From assembly GCF_025917275.1 (NCBI RefSeq), contig NZ_JAOSHO010000009.1, forward strand, positions 1-42,371: 42,371 nucleotides of DNA, read 5' to 3'. Below the pieces are notes generated by a model. The model searched no databases. It saw only the letters and a program-made list of their open reading frames with translations, and had not been told where the DNA came from. This document shows, in pieces, positions 19,222 to 27,957 of the stretch. The stretch's first letter is position 1, and each line of letters begins with the position of its first letter. A program made the position numbers and the translations under genes. The stretch comes from Pseudomonas agronomica (GTDB taxonomy: Bacteria > Pseudomonadota > Gammaproteobacteria > Pseudomonadales > Pseudomonadaceae).

Positions 19222-19899
19222 TTAGCGTGCGTTGCCCAAAGCCTTGGTGGCGCGCGCTGCCGCCTGTTCCTGCCCCGCCCCGGCCAGCTCACCGGCAGCC
19301 TTCAGCCAGCGCTGCGAGTCGACGTTGGCCGGCAGCTGAGTAGGTTGCTGGACCAGGACCGCCCACCCCCCCGCGTCCTTGAATGCTGATTCGAACGCAC
19401 CAAAACTCATCAATGACCGCCGGTTCATCCCGGAGCGCAGCAGTACCGTGCGTTTCTGCCGGTTATACCCAGCGAGAATCGCGTATCGCGGGCCGGACCA
19501 GAACGCTGCCCCCCCGGTATAGCGCAACAGCACCGGATAACCCGCCGCTACCTGTTCAAGCAACGCGCCAAGCTCGTTGTCGAGCGGGTAGACCACCAAG
19601 CCGTACTCACGCGCCAAGGATTGCAGGCTCTGCTGCAATAGAGGCTCGCCACCCGGCAAGTGCAAGGGTTTTTCCAACAGTCCCGGGGTAATGACAGTGC
19701 CCTGCAACGTCAGCAGCGCCGCCAGTGACTGCGGGGCGCCCAGGTACATTTCGCCCCTATAGAACGGCACGCTGTTGAGTTCTACCCGTTCAGGCAGGCG
19801 TTTGATCTGCGGCGACACGCTTCCCGCGCACCCCACCAGGGCGACGAGGCAGGACACCGCCAGTACCAGTGATCGAAAAGATGAAATGACCGGCGACAT
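19222..19899 (-). CDS. C39-peptidase-like lipoprotein without catalytic Cys/His (PA2778-type fold)
   Basis: Outer-membrane-type lipoprotein of 225 residues. The lipobox LVGC puts the lipid on Cys24. The mature part resembles the cysteine-peptidase family named after PA2778, with VPFYRGEMYLGAPQSLAALL (44-63) in place of the usual V-P-F-F-P-Q-E-x-Y-Q-C-G-P-A-A-L-A. The nucleophile position is thus Gly54. A second block WSGPRYAILAGYN (134-146) stands where the family normally has W-x-x-H-Y-x-V-x-x-G-Y; the His position is Arg138. Spacing and surrounding residues are kept. So fold retained, catalysis probably lost; a binding or scaffold role is inference. Confidence 0.72.
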   Translation of the reverse strand: MSPVISSFRSLVLAVSCLVALVGCAGSVSPQIKRLPERVELNSVPFYRGEMYLGAPQSLAALLTLQGTVITPGLLEKPLHLPGGEPLLQQSLQSLAREYGLVVYPLDNELGALLEQVAAGYPVLLRYTGGAAFWSGPRYAILAGYNRQKRTVLLRSGMNRRSLMSFGAFESAFKDAGGWAVLVQQPTQLPANVDSQRWLKAAGELAGAGQEQAAARATKALGNAR

Positions 19900-20124
19900 G
19901 ATGACTCTCTCGTTAAGGCAGGCCCGGCATCCGGGCCGGGCTTGGGCGGACGATCATAAGGTGCCTGCAAGCCTGGGTATAGCCATTAACGACAGTTTCA
20001 CCATCGAGATAGAACGAACCGATCCGTTGGTCGATTCCGCGGATCGACTGCCCGTAACACTTCAGCGACTAGACTGTCCATTGTAATGAGTGCATTGCCC
20101 GACCTTGGGCAGAAGGAGGCACAG

Positions 20125-20289
20125 ATGAGCCTGACGACGACTATTCTGATGCTGATATTTGGCTGGCTGAGCGTAGCCACCGCCATGTTGTGGGGCGTAT
20201 TGCGGATCGCCCGGCGCCACCATCCCGGTCCTGCACGGCAAACGCAGCCCACCCCGAAACCCGCCAGGGGCCACGCCGCTGCACACTGA
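20125..20289 (+). CDS. Small single-pass membrane protein
   Basis: 54 residues. AAGGAGG lies about six bases before the ATG at 20125, a better start than the ATG at 20086 in the same frame. One transmembrane helix (about residues 3-24, LTTTILMLIFGWLSVATAML) is followed by a basic, Pro-rich tail (RIARRHHPGPAR... HAAAH), implying N-out/C-in by the positive-inside rule. Its terminator is shared with the convergent terC gene. Function unknown. Confidence 0.72.
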   Translation: MSLTTTILMLIFGWLSVATAMLWGVLRIARRHHPGPARQTQPTPKPARGHAAAH

Positions 20290-20309
20290 CGTCTATCGGC
20301 CACACATGA

Positions 20310-20347
20310 AAAAGCCGCCCCGGCCTTGGACCGGGGCGGCTTTTTTT
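20310..20347. terminator. Bidirectional rho-independent terminator
   Basis: AAAAAGCCGCCCCGG / CCGGGGCGGCTTTTT with a short loop and a run of T on each strand. It serves the 54-residue gene (plus) and terC (minus). Confidence 0.93.
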
Positions 20348-20356
20348 CGCTGGGAA

Positions 20357-21106
20357 TCAGCCGTTGTTGACCATCGCCTTTTCCCTGGCGCGACGGGACA
20401 ACATGTTCAGCACCTCGATCGCTGCCGAGAAGGCCATCGCCGCGTAGATATAACCCTTAGGTACATGGGCACCGAAACCCTCGGCGATCAGCGTCATGCC
20501 AATCATGATCAGGAAGCCCAGGGCCAACATCACCACGGTCGGGTTGTCATTGATGAATTTCGCCAACGGCTCGGCCGCCAACAGCATCACCAGGACCGAA
20601 ACCACCACGGCAATAATCATGATCGGCAGGTGCTCGGTCATGCCCACCGCCGTGATGATGCTGTCGATGGAAAACACCAGGTCCAGCATCAGGATCTGAC
20701 CGATCGCGGCAGCAAAACCCAGGGTCACGCCAGACGAGGCCGACTTGGGGTCGTTGGGCGCCGGGTCCATGCTGTGGTGAATCTCGGTAGTGGCTTTCCA
20801 CAACAGGAACAAGCCGCCAGCGATCAGGATCATGTCCTTCCAGGAAAACGCCTGGCCGAGAATTTCGAGGACAGGCTCCGTCAACTGCACAATGAAGGCG
20901 ATGGTGCTCAACAGGCCCAGGCGCAGGATCAGCGCCATGCCGATGCCGACCCGCCGTGCCTTGACACGGTGTTGTTCGGGCAGCTTGTTGGTCAAAATCG
21001 AGATGAAGATCAGGTTATCGATGCCGAGCACGATTTCCATGACGACCAGGGTTGCGAGGGCAATCCAGGCAGTGGGGCTGGCGGCGAGCTGTAACAGATA
21101 ATCCAT
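20357..21106 (-). CDS. TerC family integral membrane protein
   Basis: 249 residues with seven or so hydrophobic segments. Family signatures are [15 protein letters not shown] (about 24-38) and its internal repeat [14 protein letters not shown] (about 142-155), each with the Asp implicated in metal transport by TerC/Alx relatives. These proteins are linked to manganese export and metal loading; the substrate here is inferred from family only. AGGA lies eight bases before the ATG. The next gene on the same strand upstream is a small lipoprotein 26 bp away, so they may share a transcript. Confidence 0.88.
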   Translation of the reverse strand: MDYLLQLAASPTAWIALATLVVMEIVLGIDNLIFISILTNKLPEQHRVKARRVGIGMALILRLGLLSTIAFIVQLTEPVLEILGQAFSWKDMILIAGGLFLLWKATTEIHHSMDPAPNDPKSASSGVTLGFAAAIGQILMLDLVFSIDSIITAVGMTEHLPIMIIAVVVSVLVMLLAAEPLAKFINDNPTVVMLALGFLIMIGMTLIAEGFGAHVPKGYIYAAMAFSAAIEVLNMLSRRAREKAMVNNG

Positions 21107-21132
21107 GGGTCAGTCCTGACTCGATATGACGG

Positions 21133-21396
21133 TTAGAGGGTCTTGGTGGAGGATTCGGATGTTTCAGCGTCTTTCTCCGGCTCTTCCTTTGGGCTGATCA
21201 GCCCTCCGGTGGCCTCGCTGAGGGCTTGTTCGGCTGCCTTGTGCGTATCGTCGATAGCCTGCTTGGCCGTTTCGACCGCTTGTTCCTTAAGTTGCTGGGC
21301 TAATTGCTGGGCGCTTTTTTCCGCTTGTTCACAGCCCACCAGGGCCATCGACGACAACGACAGCAAGGCCGCGAGCCCCAGGTTTCTATGCATCAT
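21133..21396 (-). CDS. Small helical lipoprotein
   Basis: 87 residues: signal peptide with lipobox ALVGC (Cys22). An Ala/Gln/Lys-rich heptad-like helix follows (about 25-65, SAQQLAQQLKEQAVETAKQ), likely a coiled coil, and the end is an acidic, Ser/Thr-rich tail. AGAGG precedes the ATG by eight bases. It lies upstream of terC on the same strand with a 26-bp gap, and is divergent from nhaR. The composition resembles small outer-membrane lipoproteins such as Lpp/OprI, but it is not one I can name. Confidence 0.75.
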   Translation of the reverse strand: MMHRNLGLAALLSLSSMALVGCEQAEKSAQQLAQQLKEQAVETAKQAIDDTHKAAEQALSEATGGLISPKEEPEKDAETSESSTKTL

Positions 21397-21532
21397 GGAC
21401 AGTGCCTCTCAGAGAATAGAACGAGCACAAAACATGGCTCACCGATGGCCCGGAATTCTAGAGACGGAAATACTTCAGGAAAATTCGTATTTTTGGCAGC
21501 TATACTTCGGTTTTTACGAAGCGGCGGATGTC

Positions 21533-22429
21533 ATGCTCAATTATCGGCAATTGCATTATTTCTGGGTGGTGGCGAAAACCGGGAGTATTGTCCGCGCCTG
21601 TGAGCAGCTGAACCTGACCCCGCAGACCATCAGCGGACAAATTTCATTGTTCGAACAGACCTACAATATCAAGCTGTTCCGCCGCGTCGGACGCCAACTT
21701 GAGCTGACCGAGGCCGGTCGCCAGACGTTGCCGTACGCCGAGCAGATGTTCCAACTGGGCGGCGAACTGGAACTGATGCTGCGGGCCCAGCCCAACGAGC
21801 AACAAACATTGTTTCGGGTCGGGGTGGCGGATGTCGTGCCCAAATCGATCGTCTATCGGCTGCTGGCGCCGACCATGGAATTGACTGAACCGCTGCGCAT
21901 CACCTGTCGCGAAGACAAGCTCGAACGGCTGTTGGCAGACCTGGCAATCCAGCGCCTGGACCTGGTAATTTCCGACAGCCCGATGCCGAGCCACCTGGAT
22001 ATCAAGGGCTTCAGCCAGAAGCTGGGAGAATGCGGAATCAGTTTTTTCGCCACCGCCGCGCTGGCCGATCGTCATGGACGGGATTTCCCCCACGGCCTGC
22101 ATGACGCCCCGCTGCTGATCCCCGGGCCGGAAACCGTGATCCGCAGCCGCCTGCAACGCTGGTTCGCCGAGCAGCAGATCCAACCGCGCATCGTCGGTGA
22201 ATTCGACGACAGCGCGCTGATGCAGGCGTTTGGTCAATCCGGCAGCGGGATTTTCATCGGCCCCAGCGTGATCGCTGAAGAGGTCAAGCGACAATACGGC
22301 GTGCAGGTCATCGGCCAGACAGATGCAGTGAGCGAGTCCTTCTACGCCATCTCCGTGGAGCGCAAGGTCAGCCATCCGGGCATCGTCGCCATCGCCGAAG
22401 GTGCGCGCCGCGAGCTGTTCAGCGTCTAA
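21533..22429 (+). CDS. nhaR: LysR-type transcriptional activator NhaR
   Basis: 298 residues starting MLNYRQLHYFWVVAKTGSIV, which closely fits NhaR, the sodium-responsive activator of the nhaA antiporter in enterobacteria. Helix-turn-helix about 18-37 (SIVRACEQLNLTPQTISGQI); effector domain from about 90. The frame is open far upstream (to 21143) across the lipoprotein gene, which I reject in favour of ATG 21533. No nhaA is visible in the window, so the target here is unknown. Its stop overlaps the MFS gene's stop on the other strand. Confidence 0.87.
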   Translation: MLNYRQLHYFWVVAKTGSIVRACEQLNLTPQTISGQISLFEQTYNIKLFRRVGRQLELTEAGRQTLPYAEQMFQLGGELELMLRAQPNEQQTLFRVGVADVVPKSIVYRLLAPTMELTEPLRITCREDKLERLLADLAIQRLDLVISDSPMPSHLDIKGFSQKLGECGISFFATAALADRHGRDFPHGLHDAPLLIPGPETVIRSRLQRWFAEQQIQPRIVGEFDDSALMQAFGQSGSGIFIGPSVIAEEVKRQYGVQVIGQTDAVSESFYAISVERKVSHPGIVAIAEGARRELFSV

Positions 22430-23580
22430 GCGCAGGCAGCACGAGGCTTGAAGGTCATCAAAAGCAACGCCAACAATATCGACACCAGGATGAATCCGGC
22501 CGCCGCGAAACCGACGTTGCCCAACCCCAGGGTATCAATGACCCGCCCGCCCACCATCGCGCCCAGGCCAATGCCCAGGTTGGCGCCAGCGATGTTCAGC
22601 GACGCCGCGAACGCCGGTGCCTCGGGTGCGGCTTTCATCAGCCGTACGTGGCTGACCAGGAACAGAGCCGCTTGGGTCACCCCCCAAATCCCCATCGCAG
22701 CCGCCAGACCCAGAGTCGAATGAATGCTTGGCACCAGTGCCACCATGCCGCCGATCATGAACAGGCAGAACACCATCGACGCGATCAACGGGTGCCGGTC
22801 CACCGCGCGACCGCCCAGGGAATTGCCCAGCAAGCCCACCGCGCCGAAGCCCATCAGGCACCAGCCCACGAGCGTGCCGTCGAAGCCGGCCAGGCGTTCA
22901 AGAATATCCGCCAGGTAGGTATAGGCGGTAAACATGCCGCTGAAGACCAGGATCGACAGCAGCACATGCCCTTGCATCAAGGGGCTGCGCAAGATCTTGA
23001 ATTGCGAGCGAAAGCTCACCTGATGCTGATGCAGGTTGGTCTTCGGCAGGTAAATGAACAGCAGCAGCGCCTTGGCAAACGCGATGACCGCCAGGATCGC
23101 AAAGGCACTGCGCCAGCCAAACGCATCGGAGATCAGCGTGCCCACCGGGATGCCGAACACGGTGGCGCAGACGATGCCGAAACCGATCCTGGCGATGGCA
23201 CGCCCGGCGAACTGCGGCCCGACGATGTCCACCGCCGTTTCACTGGCCAACGCCCAGAACACTGGCAGGCCCAGCGCCGGGATCAACCGGGCAACGGCCA
23301 TCACCCAGATATTCGGAGCCAGCGCTGCCAACGTGTTGGCCAGGCCGAACATCACCAGCACGCTGATGAACAATTTGCGCCGTTCTACGCGGGCGAACCA
23401 GGCGGTCAGGAACGGCCCGAATGCCGCCACCGTAAACGCAAACAAGGTCACCAGCAGCCCGGCCTGGGGAATGCTGACCTGAAGATCGCGGGCAATGGCG
23501 GGGAGCAGGCCGACGATGATGAATTCCGTGGTCAGCACCGTAAAGCCGGCGGCGGACAACAGAAAGATGGGCAACAACAT
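22426..23580 (-). CDS. MFS transporter (DHA1-type efflux)
   Basis: 384 residues, about twelve transmembrane segments, beginning LLPIFLLSAAGFTVLTTEFI. The motif-A-like loop between helices 2 and 3 reads ARVERRKLF, and the helix-5-like GFGIVCATVFGIPVGT fits DHA1 drug or sugar efflux carriers (AraJ/YdhP-like). I start at ATG 23580 with GGAG six bases upstream; the frame extends 25 codons further. It is convergent with nhaR, the two stop codons overlapping. Substrate unknown. Confidence 0.87.
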   Translation of the reverse strand: MLLPIFLLSAAGFTVLTTEFIIVGLLPAIARDLQVSIPQAGLLVTLFAFTVAAFGPFLTAWFARVERRKLFISVLVMFGLANTLAALAPNIWVMAVARLIPALGLPVFWALASETAVDIVGPQFAGRAIARIGFGIVCATVFGIPVGTLISDAFGWRSAFAILAVIAFAKALLLFIYLPKTNLHQHQVSFRSQFKILRSPLMQGHVLLSILVFSGMFTAYTYLADILERLAGFDGTLVGWCLMGFGAVGLLGNSLGGRAVDRHPLIASMVFCLFMIGGMVALVPSIHSTLGLAAAMGIWGVTQAALFLVSHVRLMKAAPEAPAFAASLNIAGANLGIGLGAMVGGRVIDTLGLGNVGFAAAGFILVSILLALLLMTFKPRAACA

Positions 23581-23861
23581 GCAAGACTCCAACAAAACGA
23601 CGACACCAGCGTTAGCCAAAGGCCCGCTGGAGATATTGAAAGGTGAGGAAGGCAAAGCCTAACAGAATGTCCCTTCCGGCAAAATGCGCTTAAACATGCG
23701 GGTGACGGATCGTCACAGGTCCGTCAGATTTTTTGTCGGGCTGTGATAAAGTCCGCGGCCTGCAAATTGCTTCACCTTCTTTTCGGTCCAGCTCATGTGG
23801 CCTGCCCGCTTGTTGCCCTGATTGGCTGACCGTTGCACATAAAAAAATCAGAGATGCCGTT

Positions 23862-25094
23862 ATGACTGCTGTGTCCCCTTCACTTTTGCAACGCCTCAAA
23901 CAGACTGGCCTGGTCACGCGAATCATCATCGGCCTGATCGCCGGTATTGTCCTGGCATGGCTGGCGCCAGATCTGGCGAAATCCACCGAGTTCATCGGCA
24001 AGGTGTTTGTATCCGCGCTCAAGGCCGTGGCGCCGATCCTGGTGTTCGTACTCGTCATGGCCTCGATCGCCAACCACAAGCATGGCCAGGAAACCCACAT
24101 CCGGCCCATCCTGTTCCTGTATCTGCTGGGTACTTTTGCCGCGGCAGTGGTCGCGGTCATTGCCAGTACGCTGTTCCCCTCCAGCCTGGTGCTGGCCACC
24201 CAGGACGTTGCCGTCACGGCGCCCGGCGGCATCAGCGAAGTATTGCAAAGCCTGGCGCTCAGCGTCGTCGATAACCCGGTCCGTGCGTTGATGACCGGCA
24301 ACTTCATCGGCATCCTGGCCTGGGCCATCGGCATGGGCATCGCCATTCGCCACGCGGGCCAAACCACGCGCACCGTGCTGGAAGACCTGTCCAACGGCGT
24401 GACGGTGATCGTACGGCTGGTCATCAGCTTCGCCCCGCTGGGGATTTTCGGACTGGTGGCCTCGACCCTCGCCACCTCCGGTTTCAGCGCCCTGCTCGGC
24501 TACCTGCACCTGTTGACCGTGCTGATCGGCTGCATGCTGTTCGTGGCGCTGGTGGTCAATCCGCTCATCGTGTTCTGGAAATTGCGTCGCAACCCGTACC
24601 CACTGGTGTTCACCTGCCTGCGCGAGAGCGGCATCACCGCGTTCTTCACCCGCAGCTCGGCGGCGAACATTCCGGTGAACCTGGAACTGAGCAAACGTCT
24701 TGGCCTGCATGAAGATACTTACTCGGTTTCCATCCCGTTGGGCGCAACCATCAACATGGCCGGCGCGGCCATCACCATCACGGTCCTGACATTGGCAGCC
24801 GTGCATACGCTCGGCATCGTCGTGGATGTGCCAACGGCCGTGCTGTTGAGCATCGTCGCAGCGATCTGCGCCTGCGGTGCTTCCGGCGTTGCCGGTGGTT
24901 CGCTGTTGCTGATCCCGCTGGCGTGCAGCCTGTTTGGTATCCCCAGTGAAATCGCCATGCAGGTGGTTGCGGTGGGCTTCATCATCGGTGTGCTGCAGGA
25001 TTCGGCTGAAACGGCTTTGAACTCGTCTACCGATGTCTTGTTCACGGCGGCGGCTTGCCTGGGCGAGGAAGAGCGAGCGCAGCGTACTGCGTAA
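23862..25094 (+). CDS. sstT: Serine/threonine:sodium symporter
   Basis: 410-residue dicarboxylate/amino acid:cation symporter family (DAACS) protein. Family features include [17 protein letters not shown], the HP1 region [16 protein letters not shown], the TM7 sodium-site motif [16 protein letters not shown] and the HP2 region [14 protein letters not shown]. These match SstT, which takes up Ser and Thr with sodium. ATG 23862 is chosen as the family start; the frame is open to 23733. A clean terminator follows at 25117. Confidence 0.93.
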   Translation: MTAVSPSLLQRLKQTGLVTRIIIGLIAGIVLAWLAPDLAKSTEFIGKVFVSALKAVAPILVFVLVMASIANHKHGQETHIRPILFLYLLGTFAAAVVAVIASTLFPSSLVLATQDVAVTAPGGISEVLQSLALSVVDNPVRALMTGNFIGILAWAIGMGIAIRHAGQTTRTVLEDLSNGVTVIVRLVISFAPLGIFGLVASTLATSGFSALLGYLHLLTVLIGCMLFVALVVNPLIVFWKLRRNPYPLVFTCLRESGITAFFTRSSAANIPVNLELSKRLGLHEDTYSVSIPLGATINMAGAAITITVLTLAAVHTLGIVVDVPTAVLLSIVAAICACGASGVAGGSLLLIPLACSLFGIPSEIAMQVVAVGFIIGVLQDSAETALNSSTDVLFTAAACLGEEERAQRTA

Positions 25095-25116
25095 ACCGTA
25101 CAGCCCCGCAAAAAAG

Positions 25117-25153
25117 AAAAGCCCGGAACGGCTTGCACCGTTCCGGGCTTTTT
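25117..25153. terminator. Bidirectional terminator between sstT and the DUF1993 gene
   Basis: AAAAGCCCGGAACGG / CCGTTCCGGGCTTTTT, a perfect 15-bp stem with T runs on both strands, between convergent genes. Confidence 0.94.
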
Positions 25154-25166
25154 CATAGCGCTGGCT

Positions 25167-25676
25167 TTAGAAAGCGCCCATGTAATCGCGCTTGCCCACT
25201 TCGACGCCGTTATGACGCAACAACGCATACGCGGTCGTCACGTGGAAGAAAAACTGCGGCAGGCCATAGGTCAGCAAATAATTCTGGCCAGTGAAGCGCT
25301 TCTCCTTCGGCGTGCCTGGACGCGTCACGATCTCGATGCCTTCCTTGCCATCGATCTGCTCGGGCTTGATCCCTTCGATGAAGGCCAGCACTTTGGTGAT
25401 CAACGCTTGCAACTCGGCGAAGGTGGTCTCGCTGTCGTCGTACTTTGGCAACTCAACCTCGGCCAGGCGCGCGGACACACCCTTGGCGAAGTCCACGGCG
25501 ATCTGCACTTGGCGCACCAGCGGGAACATGTCCGGGAACAGGCGGGCCTGCAGGAAAGCGTTCGGGTCGATGTTCTTCGAAGTGGCGTGGGCCTCGGCCT
25601 TGTTCAGGACGTCGCTCAAGGCGTTGAGCATCTGCTTGAAGACCGGGACGGAAGCGGCATACAGAGAAATAGTCAT
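25167..25676 (-). CDS. DUF1993 family protein
   Basis: 169 residues of the DUF1993 family: SLYAASVPVFKQMLNAL at the start, PLVRQVQIAVDFAKG in the middle and NYLLTYGLPQFFFHVTTAYALLRHNGVEVGKRDY at the end. The fold is a four-helix DinB-like bundle by family knowledge; function unknown. ATG 25676 matches the family start; the frame extends 30 codons upstream without support. No signal peptide, so cytoplasmic. Confidence 0.88.
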   Translation of the reverse strand: MTISLYAASVPVFKQMLNALSDVLNKAEAHATSKNIDPNAFLQARLFPDMFPLVRQVQIAVDFAKGVSARLAEVELPKYDDSETTFAELQALITKVLAFIEGIKPEQIDGKEGIEIVTRPGTPKEKRFTGQNYLLTYGLPQFFFHVTTAYALLRHNGVEVGKRDYMGAF

Positions 25677-25806
25677 GGCAATCTCATGCGAGTGATAGAA
25701 GGGAATACATCGAACGTGGGCGATTATAGCCACGGCTTGTTGCGCACCTTGTCTTTTATTGCGCAAGGATTACGCTAGGCGGCTTCCACAGCATAGGGAA
25801 CGCGCG

Positions 25807-26454
25807 ATGAGCATCGAAGAACAAAGCCCGGCCGACGAACCACGGCTCAGCAGCACGGAAATCCGCATTCTCGGCGCACTGATCGAAAAACAGGCCACCA
25901 ACCCCGAGACCTATCCCCTTACCCTCAATGCGCTGGTGCTGGCGTGCAACCAGAAAACCAGCCGCGAGCCGGTGACCAACCTCAATCCAGGCCAGGTCGG
26001 CCAGAGCCTGCGCGCCTTGGAAGGCCGCGGCTTTACCCGATTGGTCATGGGCAGCCGCGCCGACCGCTGGGAGCACCGGGTCGACAAGGCGCTGGAATTG
26101 GTGCCAGCCCAAGTGATCCTGATGGGCCTGCTGTTCCTGCGCGGCCCGCAAACGGTCAATGAACTGCTGACCCGCAGCGGCCGCATGCACGATTTCGAAG
26201 ACACCGAGCAAGTCGTGCATCAGCTTGAGCGCCTGATTGCCCGCGGCCTGGCGCTACTGGTTCCGCGCCAGGCCGGCCAGCGCGAAGACCGTTATGTGCA
26301 TGCCATGGGCGATCCGGCGGACATCGAGGCCATCCTCGCCGCCCGCCACCAGCCAGCCGAGCGCAACACCGCCGGCGGCGTGTCGCTGGAGCGCATCGAA
26401 GAGCTCGAAGCGCGAATCGCGGCGCTGGAAGAACGGCTGGCGCGGTTGGAGTAA
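25807..26454 (+). CDS. YceH/DUF480 family protein
   Basis: 215 residues of the YceH (UPF0502, DUF480) family, which carries two tandem winged-helix domains. Signatures are [25 protein letters not shown] (about 20-44), NQKTSREPV and [16 protein letters not shown] in the second wing. It ends in a short coiled coil ([20 protein letters not shown]). Cytoplasmic; role unknown. The weak GGGA upstream of ATG 25807 is the best available site. It is convergent with the shikimate-dehydrogenase-like gene, 5 bp apart. Confidence 0.9.
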   Translation: MSIEEQSPADEPRLSSTEIRILGALIEKQATNPETYPLTLNALVLACNQKTSREPVTNLNPGQVGQSLRALEGRGFTRLVMGSRADRWEHRVDKALELVPAQVILMGLLFLRGPQTVNELLTRSGRMHDFEDTEQVVHQLERLIARGLALLVPRQAGQREDRYVHAMGDPADIEAILAARHQPAERNTAGGVSLERIEELEARIAALEERLARLE

Positions 26455-26459
26455 CCGCG

Positions 26460-27281
26460 CTACGCGGCCCGGGCGAACGCCACGGCTTTTTCGAACTGCT
26501 CCAGGTTGGGCCGCACGCCGGTGTACAGGACAAACTGCTCCAGGGCTTGGATCGCAATGACCTCCAGCCCTGTGATGACCCGCTTGCCCTCCTCTCGGGC
26601 ACGCACGATCAACGGCGTTTCCGAAGGAATCGCCACGACATCGAACACAGTCTCGGCAACGGTGATGGCGCAAGGTTCGAACGCCAGGTGATCCGCCTCC
26701 GCGCCGCCGGTCATGCCGATCGGCGTCACGTTGATCAACATCTGTGGACGACGATTACCCAGTTCGGCTTGCCAGTCGTACCCCAGGGAATCGGCCAAGG
26801 CTCGTCCGGTGGTTTCGTTGCGAGCGACGATCAGCCCGTTTTTGTAGCCACCATCGCGCAAGGCACTGGCGACCGCCTTGGCCATGCCACCGCTGCCCCG
26901 CAAGGCGAATGTCGACTCCGTGGGCACGGCATGGCTTTTCAACAGTTGGGCAATGGCGATGTAGTCGGTGTTGTACGCCTTCAAATGGCCGTTGGTGTTG
27001 ACGATGGTATTAATCGATTGGATCGCTGCGGCGGAAGGGTCCAACTCGTCGACCAAAGCAATGCAGGCCTCCTTGAACGGCATCGACACGCCGCACCCAC
27101 GAATCCCCAGGGCGCGGATACCGCCCACGGCGCCGGGCAGGTCCTGGCTGCTGAACGCTTTGTAATAGAAATTCAGCCCTAATTGCTCATACAAATGATT
27201 ATGAAACCGCAGGCCGAAATTGCCTGGGCGCCCCGACAGGGACATGCACAGCAGGGTGTCTTTGTTGGGATTCATTTGCAT
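26460..27281 (-). CDS. Shikimate dehydrogenase-like oxidoreductase
   Basis: 273 residues with AroE fold landmarks: S14 and S16 of the substrate site (MSLSGRP), K70 in GVSMPFK, N91 in QSINTIV and D106 in AYNTDY. The nucleotide-binding glycine motif reads RGSGGMAKAV in place of the common G-A-G-G-A. GLEVIAIQALEQF at the C-terminus corresponds to the G-x-x-M-L-x-x-Q-A block, with Glu-Val replacing the usual residues. It is therefore probably a paralogue (AroE-like/YdiB-like, quinate or another substrate) rather than housekeeping aroE. ATG 27281 chosen, with GGAG nine bases upstream. Confidence 0.82.
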   Translation of the reverse strand: MQMNPNKDTLLCMSLSGRPGNFGLRFHNHLYEQLGLNFYYKAFSSQDLPGAVGGIRALGIRGCGVSMPFKEACIALVDELDPSAAAIQSINTIVNTNGHLKAYNTDYIAIAQLLKSHAVPTESTFALRGSGGMAKAVASALRDGGYKNGLIVARNETTGRALADSLGYDWQAELGNRRPQMLINVTPIGMTGGAEADHLAFEPCAITVAETVFDVVAIPSETPLIVRAREEGKRVITGLEVIAIQALEQFVLYTGVRPNLEQFEKAVAFARAA

Positions 27282-27529
27282 GCGGGTCTTCTCCAAGCGT
27301 TTTTCGGACCAACGGAATCGCCGTCCTGACCGGTTTTATTCGATGATCAGACACCAGGCGTAACGCAGCGATTCGCCTATGTGTAAAAAAAATCGGCGAC
27401 AGACCTTACACAATATTTACCCAACGGCGTCGTAAATCCTGGGAAAATCGCTGTCATAGCAAGTATCCCCGCGCCCCTACTCGGGTCTGTTGCAGACCAC
27501 AGGCGCCGGGGCCGGAACGAGGAATCGCC

Positions 27530-27880
27530 ATGAAACGCAAACTCCCCATCATCGCCCTGCTCGTGGGGGCACTCGCGGTCACCGGCCAGGCATCCGCCCA
27601 TGGTCGCGGTGGTTGGGAGGGGCCCGCAGTGTTCGGCGCCATCGTCGGCTCTGCCATCGTTGGCTCCGCGCTCATCAACCGTGACCGGCCGGTGTACGTC
27701 GAGCAACCCGTTTATGTGCAACCGCAACCGGTCTACGTACAGCAACCCCCTCCGGTCTACTACCAGCCGCAGCCGGTGTACGTGGAACAACCGATCTACT
27801 ACCGCCCGGCGCCGGTTTATTACGGGCCACCACGGGGCTATTACTACGGCCCGCCACGCGGTCACTACGGTCGCTGGTAA
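27530..27880 (+). CDS. Exported Tyr/Pro/Val-rich repeat protein
   Basis: 116 residues. Signal peptide with cleavage after ASA (residue 23), a short glycine-zipper-like segment FGAIVGSAIVGSAL (35-48), then about seven copies of a P-V-Y-V/Y unit (residues 54-98). The end is a Gly/Tyr/Arg-rich GPPRGYYYGPPRGHYGRW-type tail. GAGGAA lies six bases before the ATG. Secreted or envelope location is likely; the repeats suggest a sticky, low-complexity surface or matrix-associated protein. Not named; function unknown. Confidence 0.8.
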   Translation: MKRKLPIIALLVGALAVTGQASAHGRGGWEGPAVFGAIVGSAIVGSALINRDRPVYVEQPVYVQPQPVYVQQPPPVYYQPQPVYVEQPIYYRPAPVYYGPPRGYYYGPPRGHYGRW

Positions 27881-27896
27881 CCAGCCATGAGGCAAT

Positions 27897-27939
27897 AAAA
27901 AAGCAGCCTGCGGTCAAGAACCGCAGGCTGCTTTTTTTT
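27897..27939. terminator. Bidirectional rho-independent terminator
   Basis: GCAGCCTGCGG / CCGCAGGCTGC stem with A and T runs on either side, between the repeat protein (plus) and the NCS2 permease (minus). Confidence 0.95.
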
Positions 27940-27957
27940 GGCGCGAATACTCAGGGT

